Assembly (NCBI GenBank): GCA_948099385.1
Contig: CANUEZ040000168.1
Span: forward strand, 931,501 to 995,500
DNA length: 64,000 nucleotides
Reading direction: 5' to 3'
Source: Fasciola hepatica
Lineage: Eukaryota > Platyhelminthes > Trematoda > Plagiorchiida > Fasciolidae
Shown here: positions 10,977 through 21,784 of the stretch, one piece after another
Numbering within the stretch: position 1 is the stretch's first letter
Layout: every line of letters begins with the position of its first letter
Notes under the pieces: generated by a model
What the model was told of the DNA's origin: nothing
Databases searched by the model: none
What the model saw: the letters and a program-made list of their open reading frames with translations, nothing else
Translations under genes and position numbers: made by a program

Positions 10977-12530
10977 ATGCCAAAAAAAGGATCGAAAACA
11001 TTAAACTCTGGACAGGCATTAACACGGCAAGTCACTGGGGAGGTTTTGGGTACATTTGATTCTTTAGTCAAAGTTAGATCGCCTTTTCCTGTCAGTGATA
11101 GTTCATGTGTTACTGAGGACAATATGGACTGTGGGGATGTTGATCTATATAGACTGAGAATATTAGACCTAGAGCAACTACTGTTATCCGCTAGACAACA
11201 GACCCAGAAAGCAAAACAGAAGTGTACACAGAAAGAGCGTGAGCAGAAGACCAGCGACTCAGACACTTCCGATAGATCAGAGTGCAATAAGATAGGGGGC
11301 TCCACGCCGGTGGCTGACTGCAAAACACCATCAACCGATTTGCCAAGAGTAGAACTAACGGTTTTTGATGGGCGATCAGAACGCTACTGCAAGTTTGTCA
11401 AGCAGTTCGAGACGTTCGTCAAAATAAGGTAACCGACCCCGGGCAAAGGCTCCTCTACCTCACTCACTACTGTCGAGGCCGAGCATAAGAAGCTATCGAC
11501 GGGTGTACCATGCTCGACCCGGAAACAAGGCTACACCCGAGCAAGAAAGATTCTAAGGGACTTGTCTGGCCAACCGTTCAAAGTAGCCCATAACCTAACA
11601 GAGGGCGTGATGGTAGAGGCAAAGAGAACCAAGGGCGGCGTCTACACAAAGGCCAACCTGGTGATTAAGATGCAAAACTGCTCAATAGCCCTCGACCATT
11701 TGGGTTACAGAGCTGACCTGGATGCCATGCACACTTTGGAAAACATAATCCGTCACCTCTCTCCCGAACTACAAGGTCGGTGGGCGGAAGAAGCAGAACG
11801 GATAAGCCGAAGCGACAGGGAGGCTAACTTCGAAGACCTGACCGAATACTTGGACGGGCAAACCAAGATAGCTGTCAGCAGATTTGGCCGACTTATCCGG
11901 GACAGCAGCCGGGCAAACAAGCCCAGTACTAGCCAGGCTCGAACTGTAAAAAACAAATACTGAAAATCCTTTCAAATGTTCTACGTGCTTCGTAAATTTG
12001 ACTATATTTAACATTACCTTGAAAAGCTAGCTCATACACTACACCTTTTCACGTTTGTTTATCCATGTGAAACATTTGAATTTGGCCTTGAACCGTTTCT
12101 GACTGTCTTGCTTGAGCCACGGGGCTTTGGACCTTTGGGTTTTACTGTGAAGTCTATTTGGCCGCATACTTGAGGTGAATTTCAATTCAGTACCGTAGAA
12201 ACTACGAATCAATCTTGTTCCGGTCTTGGGATTCGTTTGAATTTGCTACTCTTGGCTCGATTTGCCAGAATTGACTTACACGAACCCCCGCACGGGAGCA
12301 TCCAGAATACCAATCTTGGACCAATGCGCACGCCATTTCACGCGATGCCGCGGCGCAACCAAATTGCAGATCCTGTGATGCTAGCCACGGACTACCAGAA
12401 TGCCCCAAGTTCGGCAACGCCACAATAGACGAACGGTGGGGAATGGCAAGAACGGCAGGAGCGTGCTTTATATGCCTCAACACCACGCATCCGGAGGCAG
12501 CTTGTAGGACAAGGAACCGACGTGGCTACG
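10977..12530 (+). pseudogene. gag: gag of BEL element A (capsid/nucleocapsid), disrupted
   Basis: The ATG at 10,977 opens a protein starting MPKKGSK, the counterpart of MPRKGSE in element C. A basic coiled-coil-like stretch rich in Q, K and E follows (about 11,160-11,260). Then come the BEL capsid-like parts (VELTVFDGRSERYCKF at about 11,350, then an EGVMVEAKRTKGG block at about 11,605). A one-base loss near 11,427 shifts the frame relative to C. A 336-bp solo LTR splits the gene at 11,945-12,280. Downstream are a SCDASH..EC motif (partial zinc knuckle) and a full CX2CX4HX4C knuckle (about 12,466-12,510). The product would assemble virus-like particles and bind RNA. This copy cannot make a full protein. 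Confidence 0.85.
11945..12280 (+). mobile_element. Solo LTR of a divergent BEL subfamily inside gag of A
   Basis: The 336-bp insert begins TGTAAAAAAC, ends TTGACTTACA, and is flanked by a perfect 5-bp direct repeat CGAAC (11,940-11,944 and 12,281-12,285). Without the insert and one repeat, the flanks line up base for base, at equal length, with the uninterrupted gag of element C. Its 3' third resembles the C LTR: a GTACCGTAGAA block, then GGGATTCGTTTGAATTTGCTAC against GGGATCCGCTGTGAATTTGGCTAC, then a TTGGCTC/TTGCTC end. It is therefore a third, diverged LTR type left by LTR-LTR recombination. Confidence 0.8.
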
Positions 12531-12599
12531 AGGGCTGCATGGGTAGACACCATCGTTTGCTGCACCAGGCGAGACTAACCTTACTTGAGACGAGTACCA

Positions 12600-13277
12600 A
12601 ACCCAGTGTTATTTGTTCAGCGTCGCGGTCTGCCAGTAAACCAGTACGTTGAGGAGTAGTGGCCGTGGGAGCAGTGACCCCAACGGGGGTGGTCAAAGCT
12701 TTGGCTTTCGTCAATAGTGAATCCAACACTACTCTAGTAAAAGAGCGGTTTACAGAGAAACACCAACTGGCTGAAGGTGCGACGTCGTTGGCAGTGAGCA
12801 CAGTGGGCGGAACACAGGTAACGACTGCCGGTAGGTTGAGGCTGCAGCTCATCCCTCTAGACACTAATGAGGAAATTGAACCAACGGAGGCATTCATGTT
12901 AACTGATCTCTCCATGCGAGCACCAAGGTTGGTCAACGCAATCCTGACTAGGTGGCATCACCTGCAGGATTTCACCGTCGTAGACAGGTGAGATGACGAA
13001 GTGGATCTCCCCATCGGCTGCGAAGCACCAGAGGCGCATAGGGTGCCTGACGAGAGAGTGGGCGACCGCCAGGCACCTTATGCCGTACGCACGGTTCTGG
13101 GATGGATGTTGTACGGTCCAGTAGGAGGACGTGGTACCGTGAATTACTTATCAGCCAAAACGGACCGCATAGAACACCATCTGCAGCGGCTGTATGAGAA
13201 GGAGTTTCATGACATTGGAGACGAAAGACCATCGTTGTCTCAAGAGGATCGCTTAGCTTTACAAACGGTGCGGTAAG
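12600..13277 (+). pseudogene. pro: Retropepsin-type protease region of BEL element A, active site lost
   Basis: The frame at 12,659-12,991 aligns along its length with the protease regions of B and C (VKALAF..., TTLVKERF, VSTVGGTQV, RLRLQL). The catalytic DSG triad, DSGSD in B and C, reads NSESN here (about 12,709-12,723), so both the catalytic Asp and the following Gly are changed. A TGA near 12,990 interrupts the frame, which resumes at 13,001 and reads to a TAA at 13,274. The protease would cleave Gag-Pol. By family knowledge this copy should be inactive. Confidence 0.85.
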
Positions 13278-14440
13278 GCACCAGAGGCCTCAAAAACAGT
13301 TCAGGGTTCCGCTCCCATGGCGCATATATGCCGAACCGTGGACTGACAACAGAAATTATGTTCTCCAATGATTACTAAGACTGAAAGAACGCTTTATTTG
13401 AGACCAGAATCTGTGGGAACGATACACGGATTTGATGAAGCGAAACGAGGCCCTCGGTTACGTTGTAAAGGTGCCTGCCAACACCGACGGCCAAAAGGGT
13501 ATCTGGTATTTGCCTCATCACCCGGTCATCAACCCCAATAAACCCAAAATCTGCGGGTGGTTTTCGACTGTGCGGCCAAGTTCCAGGGCAAGTCGCTAAA
13601 CGACCGCTTGCTACAAGGGCCTGACTGGACCACACCAATGATCGACGTTTTGAGCCGTTTCAGAGTAGGTAAAGAGGCCTTGTCTGCCGACCTTAGGGAA
13701 ATGTCTCATCAGGTAAATTTCCGGTAAGAGAACAAGATGCGTTGCGTTTCCTGTGGAGGGAAGAGAGCAAACGGGACAACGCAGTGGTGAATTATAGGAT
13801 GACCGTCCACCCCTTCGGAGCCATATCACCACCATTCTGTGCGAACTACGCCCTCCGTGAATCGGCGAACAAACATGGAGATCTAGTCCATCGGACAGTA
13901 GTAGAAAGCGTCAGCAGGAACTTCTACGTCGACGACTACCTTGGGTCATTCGATAATGTGGAATCAGCTCTAGCGCAGTTCAGGGGCCTGACGAGATTGC
14001 TGGAAGAGGGCGGCTTCCATCTAACTGAATGGATGTCGAACGCTTCAGAAGTACTGGAGGTTATTCCTTTTCACGAAAAGGCCGAAAGAGTAAGAGATTT
14101 GGACGGCTCTCCACTTCCTAGCGAGCGCGTTTTAGGAATACAATGGGAAGCGGAAACGGACGACTTTGTTTTCGAGCTAAAAGTTTCCGAGCTGTTAATA
14201 ACCCGTCGTGGCATACTATCTGCCGTCTCAAGTTTGTTCGACCCGCTCGGTTTCGTCTCACCATGGCTGCTACCCGGAAAGATCTTGCTGCAGCTGCTGT
14301 GCCGTAAGAAAGTTGATTGGGACCAGTCACTGGACCGAGGGGACCGGTTGGACTGGGAAGAATTTCTGAACACCTTGAAGAAATTAGGGGACAAGGATTC
14401 CACAATGTTTGACTCCTGGCCATACGACGCGGACTGGAGA
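13278..14440 (+). pseudogene. pol: Reverse transcriptase of BEL element A, frameshifted
   Basis: The N-terminal part (13,280-13,740) is scattered over three frames. From 13,742 to 14,479 one frame holds the palm, with LRFLWREESKRDNAVV, the motif NYRMTVHPFGAISPP, and the catalytic NFYVDDYLGSF at about 13,918-13,950. The active-site Asp pair is intact. Compared with element B there are small indels near 13,550 and 13,715 and a stop-containing stretch near 13,370. The enzyme would copy the genomic RNA, but this copy is unlikely to yield it. Confidence 0.9.
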
Positions 14441-15962
14441 ACTACATGCCTTTTCCGATGCATCCGAAGTCGGTTATAGGGCTTTGGTGTACGGACGATG
14501 GTGCGCAGGAGATGGACAATATACCACGAGGATCCTGTTCGCCAAAGCCCGCGTTGCTCCACTGAAGTCGGTCTCAATCCCACGCCTTGAACTCAGCGCA
14601 GCCGTGTTGGCGGTCAGGGCGGTGCAAGCTGTGAAGAGATGTTTCGATCTCTACATTTGGTCGGTGAGCTTCTGGACGGATTCAACGATAGTACTTTACT
14701 ATGTCAACAACATCCGGAGCCGGATTAGTACCTTCGTTGCTAACCGGCTCACGATTATCCACGATGAATCAGCCACGCACCAGTGGAGTCATGTCAGGTC
14801 TGGCGATAATCCGGCCGACCTGTGCTCCCGAGGTGCGAACAACTTCAGGCAACTGGACACGTGGACGAGAGGGCCAAACTTCCTGCACTTGCCCAAACAG
14901 GACTGGCCCGTGTTCGAATTAAAAACCCCTGCGGAATTGAAACTGGAAATCAAAGGCGTCGTGATGGTGGCCAAAGTCGTCGTAGAGACATCCATTCTAT
15001 CTCGATTGGTCAGGGTTTCTTCCTGGATGAAGACAATTCGTTCGCTAGTCTGGTTAACCAGGTTCAAGAATAATTTACCAGTCATGAAAGGGCTACGGCC
15101 CTCAGGCCGGGTACGGGTCGGCCCGATAGGTCCCGATGAGCTACAAGTGGCAGAACACGATACTTTCCGAATGATACAACGCGAGGCTTCCGCCCGAGAA
15201 CTCAAGAGGGCGGAAGAAGTGGGACCGACCAATAAAGACATACCATCTCCAAGAGGTGAGCTGAAGCGTTTAAACCCAAAACTAATTGATGGACTGCTGC
15301 GGGTGGATGGTAGGCTGACCAACACCCACCTGAGCTTTGACACAAAGTATCTTATACTGCTGCCTGCGAGACAACCTGTAGTAGAGCTAATGGTTCAACA
15401 CGTCCCCGCCGTGGAGGGACATGCCGTGGAAAGTCGCGTGACGAGTGTCATCCGAAAGCGCCTTTGGTTGTTGAGAGGACGAGAGACTGTAAAACGCGTA
15501 ATCCGACGGTGTGTGCAATGCAGGAGACGCAGTGCGACGGCGGGCAAACAACTCATGGCCCCACTGCCAGAATGCGGGGTGACTACGGGCTGGTGGCTGT
15601 TCAGTGACACTGGGTTGGACTATTTCGGGCCCTTGTGGATCAAGTGCGGGAAAAGATTAGAAAAGCGATATGGATGTATCATGACGTGCATGAAGTCACG
15701 TGCGGTACACCTAATAGTCGCACATCCGATGACGATCGATTCTCTCCTACAGGCATTGCAGAGACTTATCACTCGAAGAGGTGTACCGGCCGATATATAC
15801 TCAGATAATGGGTCGAACTTTGTGGGCGCTCAACGGGAATTGCAGCGTTGGCACAAGAACATAAACAGGGGCGAACTGCAGGATGGAACCGTTGCCCACG
15901 GCATACGATGGCACTTCATTCCCCATAGGCCAGCCACCGAGGTGGCGTACGCGAAAGCATGA
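14409..15962 (+). pseudogene. pol: RNase H and integrase of BEL element A
   Basis: A 517-codon open frame. RNase H begins with HAFSDASEVGY (about 14,440), followed by the PRLELSAAVLAVR helix, FWTDSTIVLYYVNN and the SGDNPADLCSRG region. The integrase has a zinc-binding part (an H..H region near 15,400 and CVQC near 15,510), then DTGLDYFGP (about 15,605), and SDNGSNFVGAQ (about 15,801), which supply the first two acidic residues of the DDE triad. The frame is lost just before the third, near 15,930, where element B has one more base. The RT frame above overlaps its first 71 bases, which marks a further frameshift at about 14,400. Confidence 0.9.
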
Positions 15963-16512
15963 TCCGGTCCGCCAGACGGATATTGCTGTCGATCATGGAG
16001 CAGCAGCCGCCAGACGACGAGACGCTGAACACCGTCATGACTGAGGTAGAGAGAATTCTGAACAACCGCCCCTGGTTCCAGTAATGAACGGCGACCCCAC
16101 CCACCTGGGGCTAACTCCGAACGACTTATTGACGTTAAGGTCGAACGAGAGTTTCCAAGGGCCGGTAAAACTTCGTGGGAGACACCTCCACGGATGGAAG
16201 CAGGCAAACCATCTTCCCAAGGTCTTCTGGAGGCGATGGCTTCGGGATTACCTACCGGCCCTGCAGCCTCGACAGAAGTGGCTGGTGAAAACAAGACCAT
16301 TCAAGTTTGGGGATGTGGTGATGATCGCAGACGAATGCGCACATTTGAGCACCTGGTCCTTGGGAGTATTTATGGGAACCATCGAAAGCACTGACGGAAT
16401 GATAAGAAAGGTGAAGGTGGAGACAGCTAACGAAGCGCTCATTCGCGACATAAGCAGTATTCACCTACTCGAGAGTGAAGGCGGAGAAGCTGATAACGCT
16501 GAGGCCCAGTAG
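15963..16512 (+). pseudogene. pol: Integrase end and C-terminal domain of BEL element A
   Basis: After the frameshift the Glu region (GGV.E..IRSARR) reads in another frame. From 16,084 to the TAG at 16,510-16,512 one frame aligns with the C-terminal domain of B: NGDPTHLGLTPNDLL, WKQANHLPKVFWRRW, a GDVVMIADE block and LIRDI..I.LLES. This C-terminal part is typical of BEL/Pao integrases and is thought to help bind the substrate. The ATG at 16,081 is internal and not a real start. Confidence 0.85.
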
Positions 16513-17288
16513 ATTGTTTCGCACTAGTCACAGAGGTGGGTAAATAAACACCATATATGGAAGCAATCCTGACACACTGATGTATCAAACCATCATACAC
16601 CCCGACGCACACCCACCTACATTGTACTCGCTACACCACATGGTCTCCGTCAAACCCGTTAAAGTGCTCACAGTCTTTCGTTGACATTACGGGAGGTTTT
16701 TCCGATATGTGGTGATAAATGCGATTCCATTGTACATCCAGACACATACACACATACCCGATGCACTCTACACCCCGCAACCCCTACCAAACATGAGGCA
16801 GTGTTCTTCCTTTGCTTTTTTTGACGTTACCGAATGCCTTTTGAGTATATAGAAATAGCGGAGCTTAGGTCACGCACACATGCCTATATTTCACTAGTTT
16901 ATGCCATACAGTCCTCGTCAAACACGTTACAGTGCTCATGGTCTCTCGCTGACATTGTGGAAAAACCTCCTTTGATGCGTGGTCATACTTGTGATTACAT
17001 CATACACACACACTCATGCAAACACATAGGACCAGTGCAGGACGGCCTTTCCAAGGACAGCATTTATGTGCCTACCTCACGCCCGCCAACGGTCATTTTT
17101 TCTCGTGGAAGATGTACACTATCCTCGCGTCTGTGCAGCCAACAGATTAGGTGCGACAATGAGTAGAACGTTGACGATGAGCCTTAGGCGCACGCACTGG
17201 CAGCAAGGCCTGGGTAGGTAGGAAGAATCAGTACCTTTATACCAAGCCTTTGGCTCTGCTAACGTTTCGGGAGGATTTTGGTGGGCGG
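16513..17288 (+). other. 3' UTR of BEL element A, with degenerate internal repeats and polypurine tract
   Basis: No open frame belongs to the element here. Three related blocks, each about 70-90 bp and about 130 bp apart (starting near 16,669, 16,790 and 16,935), share a TTTCGTTGACATT-like core followed by ATATGTGG. The 3' end (17,269-17,288) is a GGGAGGATTTTGGTGGGCGG tract directly before the LTR, a good polypurine primer for plus-strand synthesis. The same tract precedes the LTRs of B and C. Confidence 0.7.
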
Positions 17289-17664
17289 TGTAACGACCGG
17301 TCGTGGAAAATCCCCTGAAACCCTTGCGATTCAGTGTTTTTCTTCATATCACTCACTTGCTTACACTATTGACGTGTCTTTACAGACTGTTTGTTTTTAT
17401 GGACCATTTGTTGTTTTTTCGCGCCCAGAGGGCTACTTTGTCACATCCTTGTTCTGGACCGGCGTGACGCACGTGCTCCTTGCTCACAAGCTGCAATTCG
17501 GTTTCTCGTTTGTTGAGTCCTTGTGATCGCATTATTGAGGTTTGTATCGTTTTGGTATCATTGTTCATGCAATAATTTAGTATCGTAGAATATCACGGAT
17601 AATCGCCTTTTGATTTCGGGATCCGTTGCGAATTCGGTTACGCATTGCTCAACGGTGTGTTACA
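17289..17664 (+). repeat. 3' LTR of BEL element A
   Basis: Starts TGTAACGACCGG and ends GTGTTACA. It differs from the 5' LTR by three substitutions and one T in a homopolymer. Confidence 0.93.
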
Positions 17665-18779
17665 ATATGTGCCCGATCCATGTATATATCTTAGTTCTGT
17701 TTTTTATTCTCTGGAGCTCACGCCAGTCCACACCAAGCTTGCCAGTATCTTAGGTGTAAAACTGACTGCTCCATCAGATGCTGCGAGTTTCTTATTCCCA
17801 CTTATCACTCATGTGAGTAAGCTGATATAACAGCACGCTTTGGGGTACGAAGACGACTAACCTAACCCACAGTACCTGACATATACTGGTACCTGCGTTC
17901 TTCGAGCATTGATTTATACTCACTAAGGCACCGGTTTCTAGCTAACAAAACAGCTAATTCTATCGGACAGATAATACAGCCACTGAGGCTACATGGCAGC
18001 CATTGGTACAACGGACCCAAGGGCGTCTACTTCGCAAAAGGTGCATTGTGCTATCCGTTATGAAAGTAGAGGTCATTCCTACTACGACCATCAACCGTCA
18101 CACCACAAAGCTTCGTAGTCCCTCACGTGAAAGGAGATTCACGTACCAATGGTCCTAGTGGAAGATAATGAAAGCACCTGAAGAAAGGCAACACCTCTCG
18201 GTAAATATCACAAATTGGTGGCTCACGGAGGCCGGTTTCGCATCCTCCCATTCTTCGGTCGTCTATCACCTAGCGGGAGATGACAAGCACACGTATTTCT
18301 CCAAATGTCGCATTGCAAATATGCCAAGCGCCTGCAGGAGAAGTTATTGATGAACTCGTTTTCTGGCTAACTCATTAGTCCGTGAATCTCAAAAGAGCAA
18401 ACTTGAGCCGGTCGTAGAATCCGTAGCTGAATGCTTCCAAACCAGGTACCATTGGCCGAGCCCCGGCTGAATCGCCCATGAAATAACTGACACCTCGGCA
18501 ACCGGACCGCACAAGCCGTATTGCAAATGCGGAGTGCGGCGCATGTGGTTTAGTTTATATATGACAGCTGCTCCAATCAAATGAAACGAGAGGATCGACC
18601 AATGACCCGAAAGAAACTTACCAAAATTTGATAAAAGCAAACAATTTTTACCCAGTATCCAATAACTTCACAGCCATGGTAGGTTACAAGATCCTCATGC
18701 AGTTAAGAACTTTATGAGCCACAAAGAGATTAGCGAGAAATCCATCAGTGCTTAATGATAATTGGAAGAAGTGAAGGGT
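17665..18779. other. No recognisable gene; right flank of element A
   Basis: Starts ATATG, a near match to the left flank of A. Frames of 60-83 codons at 18,168-18,350 and 18,389-18,640 show no motif. I see no element end here. Confidence 0.4.
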
Positions 18780-20200
18780 GGTACGGATGGCAAAAATCCA
18801 TTGAGAGGATTGGATATGGTAGATTTGAGGCACAGATATGAAACGAATGGACGCATATCATGAGGGTCAGCGGGTTTGTAGCATGAGAAATTGCCGGCAA
18901 AAAAGTGCAGGAGGAACAGCGAATGTATACATACATGCGTGTACACAAGCATATGAATAGATTTGCGAGGAGCGAGAGCAAAGGGCATCCGGGTGCTAGG
19001 ATAAAAAAGTACCAGTGGTTGAAAGAGGTGGGCGGCTTTAGATCGAAATGTTTAGGATCGACTTGGGAAAACTCAAACGAATTTTTCATGACGAGTTAAC
19101 ACGGCGAATCAGCAGAGAGAGAAGACCAAAGACTCAAAGAAATGATGTCAGGCTGTGAGGAGCGGACCTTAAACAAAGGAAGTTGAGGGATAGGATCAAA
19201 GAGAACTGGCAAGAATGGGTCCTATTATTTGATCAATGTAGGTGCGACATGTGGTGGCGGACCAGAGGAATCTGGTAGTGGCAAATCAAGCGATTTAGAA
19301 CTATAAGTGTAAATGGTGACGTGAAGTTGTCTTTACAATCGGTGGAACATGGAAAAGCAGACCAAACTGAAAGACACACAAGAAATGCCTGTGGTGAGCA
19401 AAATACGGAACAAAAGATGAGAACAATGACTGAAGAAACACAGGTGAGACTTGACCAATCAAATAGCTCTACTACAGTTAAAACACGAGAAAGGCGGAGA
19501 AGAAAGAAGCGGGGGCACCAGGATAATCAAACCAGGAATAGAACAAAAGGCCCAAGAAATGAATGCGCTACGAATTTGGGGCAATTAAATCGGGGAGCCG
19601 CGTGCCAGCAGTCAATTGAACAGGTGAGTTAAGCAGGAGGATGATAATCGGGACACTGCCTCATGGAAAGAACCACGCAGGAATCGCGGAGCCAGGAAAG
19701 GAAAATATAACGGTGGTGATTAGATGACAAATGCGACTGTAAAAGATGCAAAGTTTGGAGCGGTGAGTTCCAATGTGAGGACTGGTCATGAGTGCAGGTG
19801 CGACTGGTGCTTAACTGCATTCAGCATGAAAAGTAAAGACAAAGAGGGATTTAACAAAACGACAGGCAGAGTGGTGTAAGGATGCCATCAATGGGCATTA
19901 TGAGCCTGGGGTGAGACCAAGTGAATAGAGACTAGAGGCCGGCAATGACAGCAGATGGGAAAAAGAAATACTGGCGAGCCACGGCAGAGAAGAAAGGGTA
20001 GGACGATAGTGATGTCATGCAATGGGGGGCGATATGATGAGAGGCGAAGGGAGCAAGGACAGAATGGGTAGATGTCATACTCTGATAGAGGGACAAAAAT
20101 GGAAAGTGGTAACAGATGGTATGAAGTACAGGTGGGAGTACCGTGGCGAAGCTAGGATGTGAAGAAAGCCATTTTCAACCGACGGTATTGGATGCGGTAG
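18780..20200 (+). repeat. Old dispersed repeat, copy 2 (inverted relative to 1,300-3,060)
   Basis: Reverse-complement partner of 1,300-3,060. The + strand is purine-rich and carries a 103-codon frame (19,321-19,632) with a highly basic run (TRERRRRKKRG). It shares residues with the minus-strand frame at 1,979-2,269. That two diverged copies keep an alignable frame suggests a decayed gene of an unnamed element. Function unknown. Confidence 0.55.
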
Positions 20201-20724
20201 TCCGAGAGTAGCTAGAGCTTGTCATCCGCACAGTATACGGTAGATTCTGTACCCATGTTTGGGTTAGGACAGCAGGCGGTATGGGGGGTATATTTCAGGT
20301 GTGGGATCAATGGGCTGGATGGAATGAGAACGCACTCTCATAGTAGAAGATAAATGGCGGTAAATGAGGAAGTCATAAATAACCAGGAGCAAGTAGGGAG
20401 AAATTTTGAGATAGGACAAAATAGTCAGAAGGCGCACCGGTAAAAGCAGTGCAAAAATACGGTAGGAACTGGCTGGCAGGGAGCGGGATATAAAAGGCTG
20501 GGTAGATGGTATCATGGCTGGCATCATGGAGGACTTGCTAGATGGGTAGTGCAGAATATTATTAAATGGAGTCGAGGCAAGAAACTTCTAAGATCATATG
20601 CATATCTAAATCGCGACAATGACTAGCAGCCGCAAGTTGGTGTGCCGCAGCTGGTTACACAGCCGGGTCGTCCTTTCGGATTATGAGGTGATATATATTA
20701 GGGTGGAGGTAGTTAATAGTCTGA
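20201..20724. other. No recognisable gene
   Basis: Purine-rich continuation of the previous repeat to about 20,560, possibly part of the same family, then balanced sequence. No motif seen. Confidence 0.35.
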
Positions 20725-20990
20725 ACAGTTGGAAATGCTAGTTAGGCATGCCATACAACCTGAATTTCTTAGGATCCTCTTAAGGTAAGTCGGACATGTT
20801 CCCATACAGGGTGCATAACCCCTGGCCCTCGGTTCGTGACACGTTAAAGAATATACACCGCAGCGCGCAAAAGAGATTAATTCAAAATGCTGGAGCAGAA
20901 CAACTTGTATGTTGGAGGGACGGACGGAGTGCAGACGGTGTACACAGGCCAAGCGAGTTACGCCGTCGAATTCAGTATCTGTCTAGGTGA
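20725..20990 (-). repeat. Short dispersed repeat, copy 1
   Basis: In reverse complement this aligns over about 195 bases with 56,735-56,945. Shared blocks are the GCCTGYGTACACCGYCTGCAC start, a TTTTGARTTA..CTCTTTTGYGCGCTGC core, and a GTCACGARCCGAGG end. Size and scatter suggest a SINE-like or truncated element, but I see no tRNA-like promoter boxes. Confidence 0.5.
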
Positions 20991-21719
20991 AAAAATTTTG
21001 TCAGTCTTTGCGATCGCGTATCTCACCGGTAGCACTACAGGAGTCTTCCGCTTGATGGCCGAAGCAGTTCGGCTTTGACCCGTGATTGGTACGTCGGCTT
21101 TTGTGGCTAGAACCGTCCTCCACGTCTCCCACCGCGATCGAACACAGCAGCGAAGCCAACACAAGCCGTTCTCCATGACTCAAACTGGTCGCTGTGCGTC
21201 GATCGCTAAATTGCGTCCCCCTTAAAATTGAACCCGACTTGGGTAGATCCCGCTTGTGACTTGGCAGCGGTGATTGCTTTGTGGGGTTTGTAGTTGTCGG
21301 CATGCCCCAAAGTTCAGTTTGCCTGTGGTTTTTATCGCCTTCGTAAACGAGTCAGCTTCCGGCGTCAAGTGCGCTCAACCAAGGTCCGATGGGCTTTGGG
21401 TTCAAGCCAAGCTGGATCCTGGAATTCCATGTGGTTCTGTGGGACGGGACCAGCTAGAAAGCAAGAAACAAGAAAGCTGAACCTCAAGGCGTTGATAGAT
21501 GTCCGACTGAGGGGGATATACCAGCGCAATACAGGCTGCTAATACCATTGTCGTGATAAACTACGTGGTCTGTCTCGAAGTCTTCAAATACTACACGGGT
21601 TCGAGGCTTTGAGCCCAATTGTTCCGGTTCTCGAGGAAATCTTCGATCTTCTGTCGGATTTACCGGGCTGGAACGAGAGTAAAAAGAAGCGGGGGGGGGA
21701 CGGGGTGGCAGCAAAAACA
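20991..21719. other. No recognisable gene
   Basis: Frames of 60-100 codons on both strands overlap one another, with no family motif. A run of G residues lies at about 21,690. The right end may hold the 3' UTR of LINE-1. Confidence 0.4.
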
Positions 21720-21784
21720 AAAAAAGCATAACATCATGCAGTGTCTCACTGTGGACAGTGCTTTAAGCGGAGTGGGGGTAAGAC

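Larger units (their letters stand above)
10559..17664 (+). mobile_element. BEL/Pao LTR retrotransposon A, complete but defective
   Basis: The element has LTRs of 377 and 376 bp at both ends (TG...CA), a candidate primer site, gag, protease, RT, RNase H and integrase in BEL order, a polypurine tract and a 776-bp 3' UTR. The flanks read TTATG on the left and ATATG on the right, four of five positions matching, as expected of an aged 5-bp target duplication. I count three substitutions and one homopolymer indel between the LTRs, so insertion is recent, yet the coding region has frameshifts, stops, a lost protease active site and a solo LTR inside gag. It shares its LTR subfamily with element B and with the solo LTR at 58,291-58,666. 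Confidence 0.93.

Noticed and set aside
11945..12280. Spliceosomal intron in gag
   Set aside because: There is no acceptor AG at the right edge, while TG...CA ends and a perfect 5-bp direct repeat show an LTR insertion.
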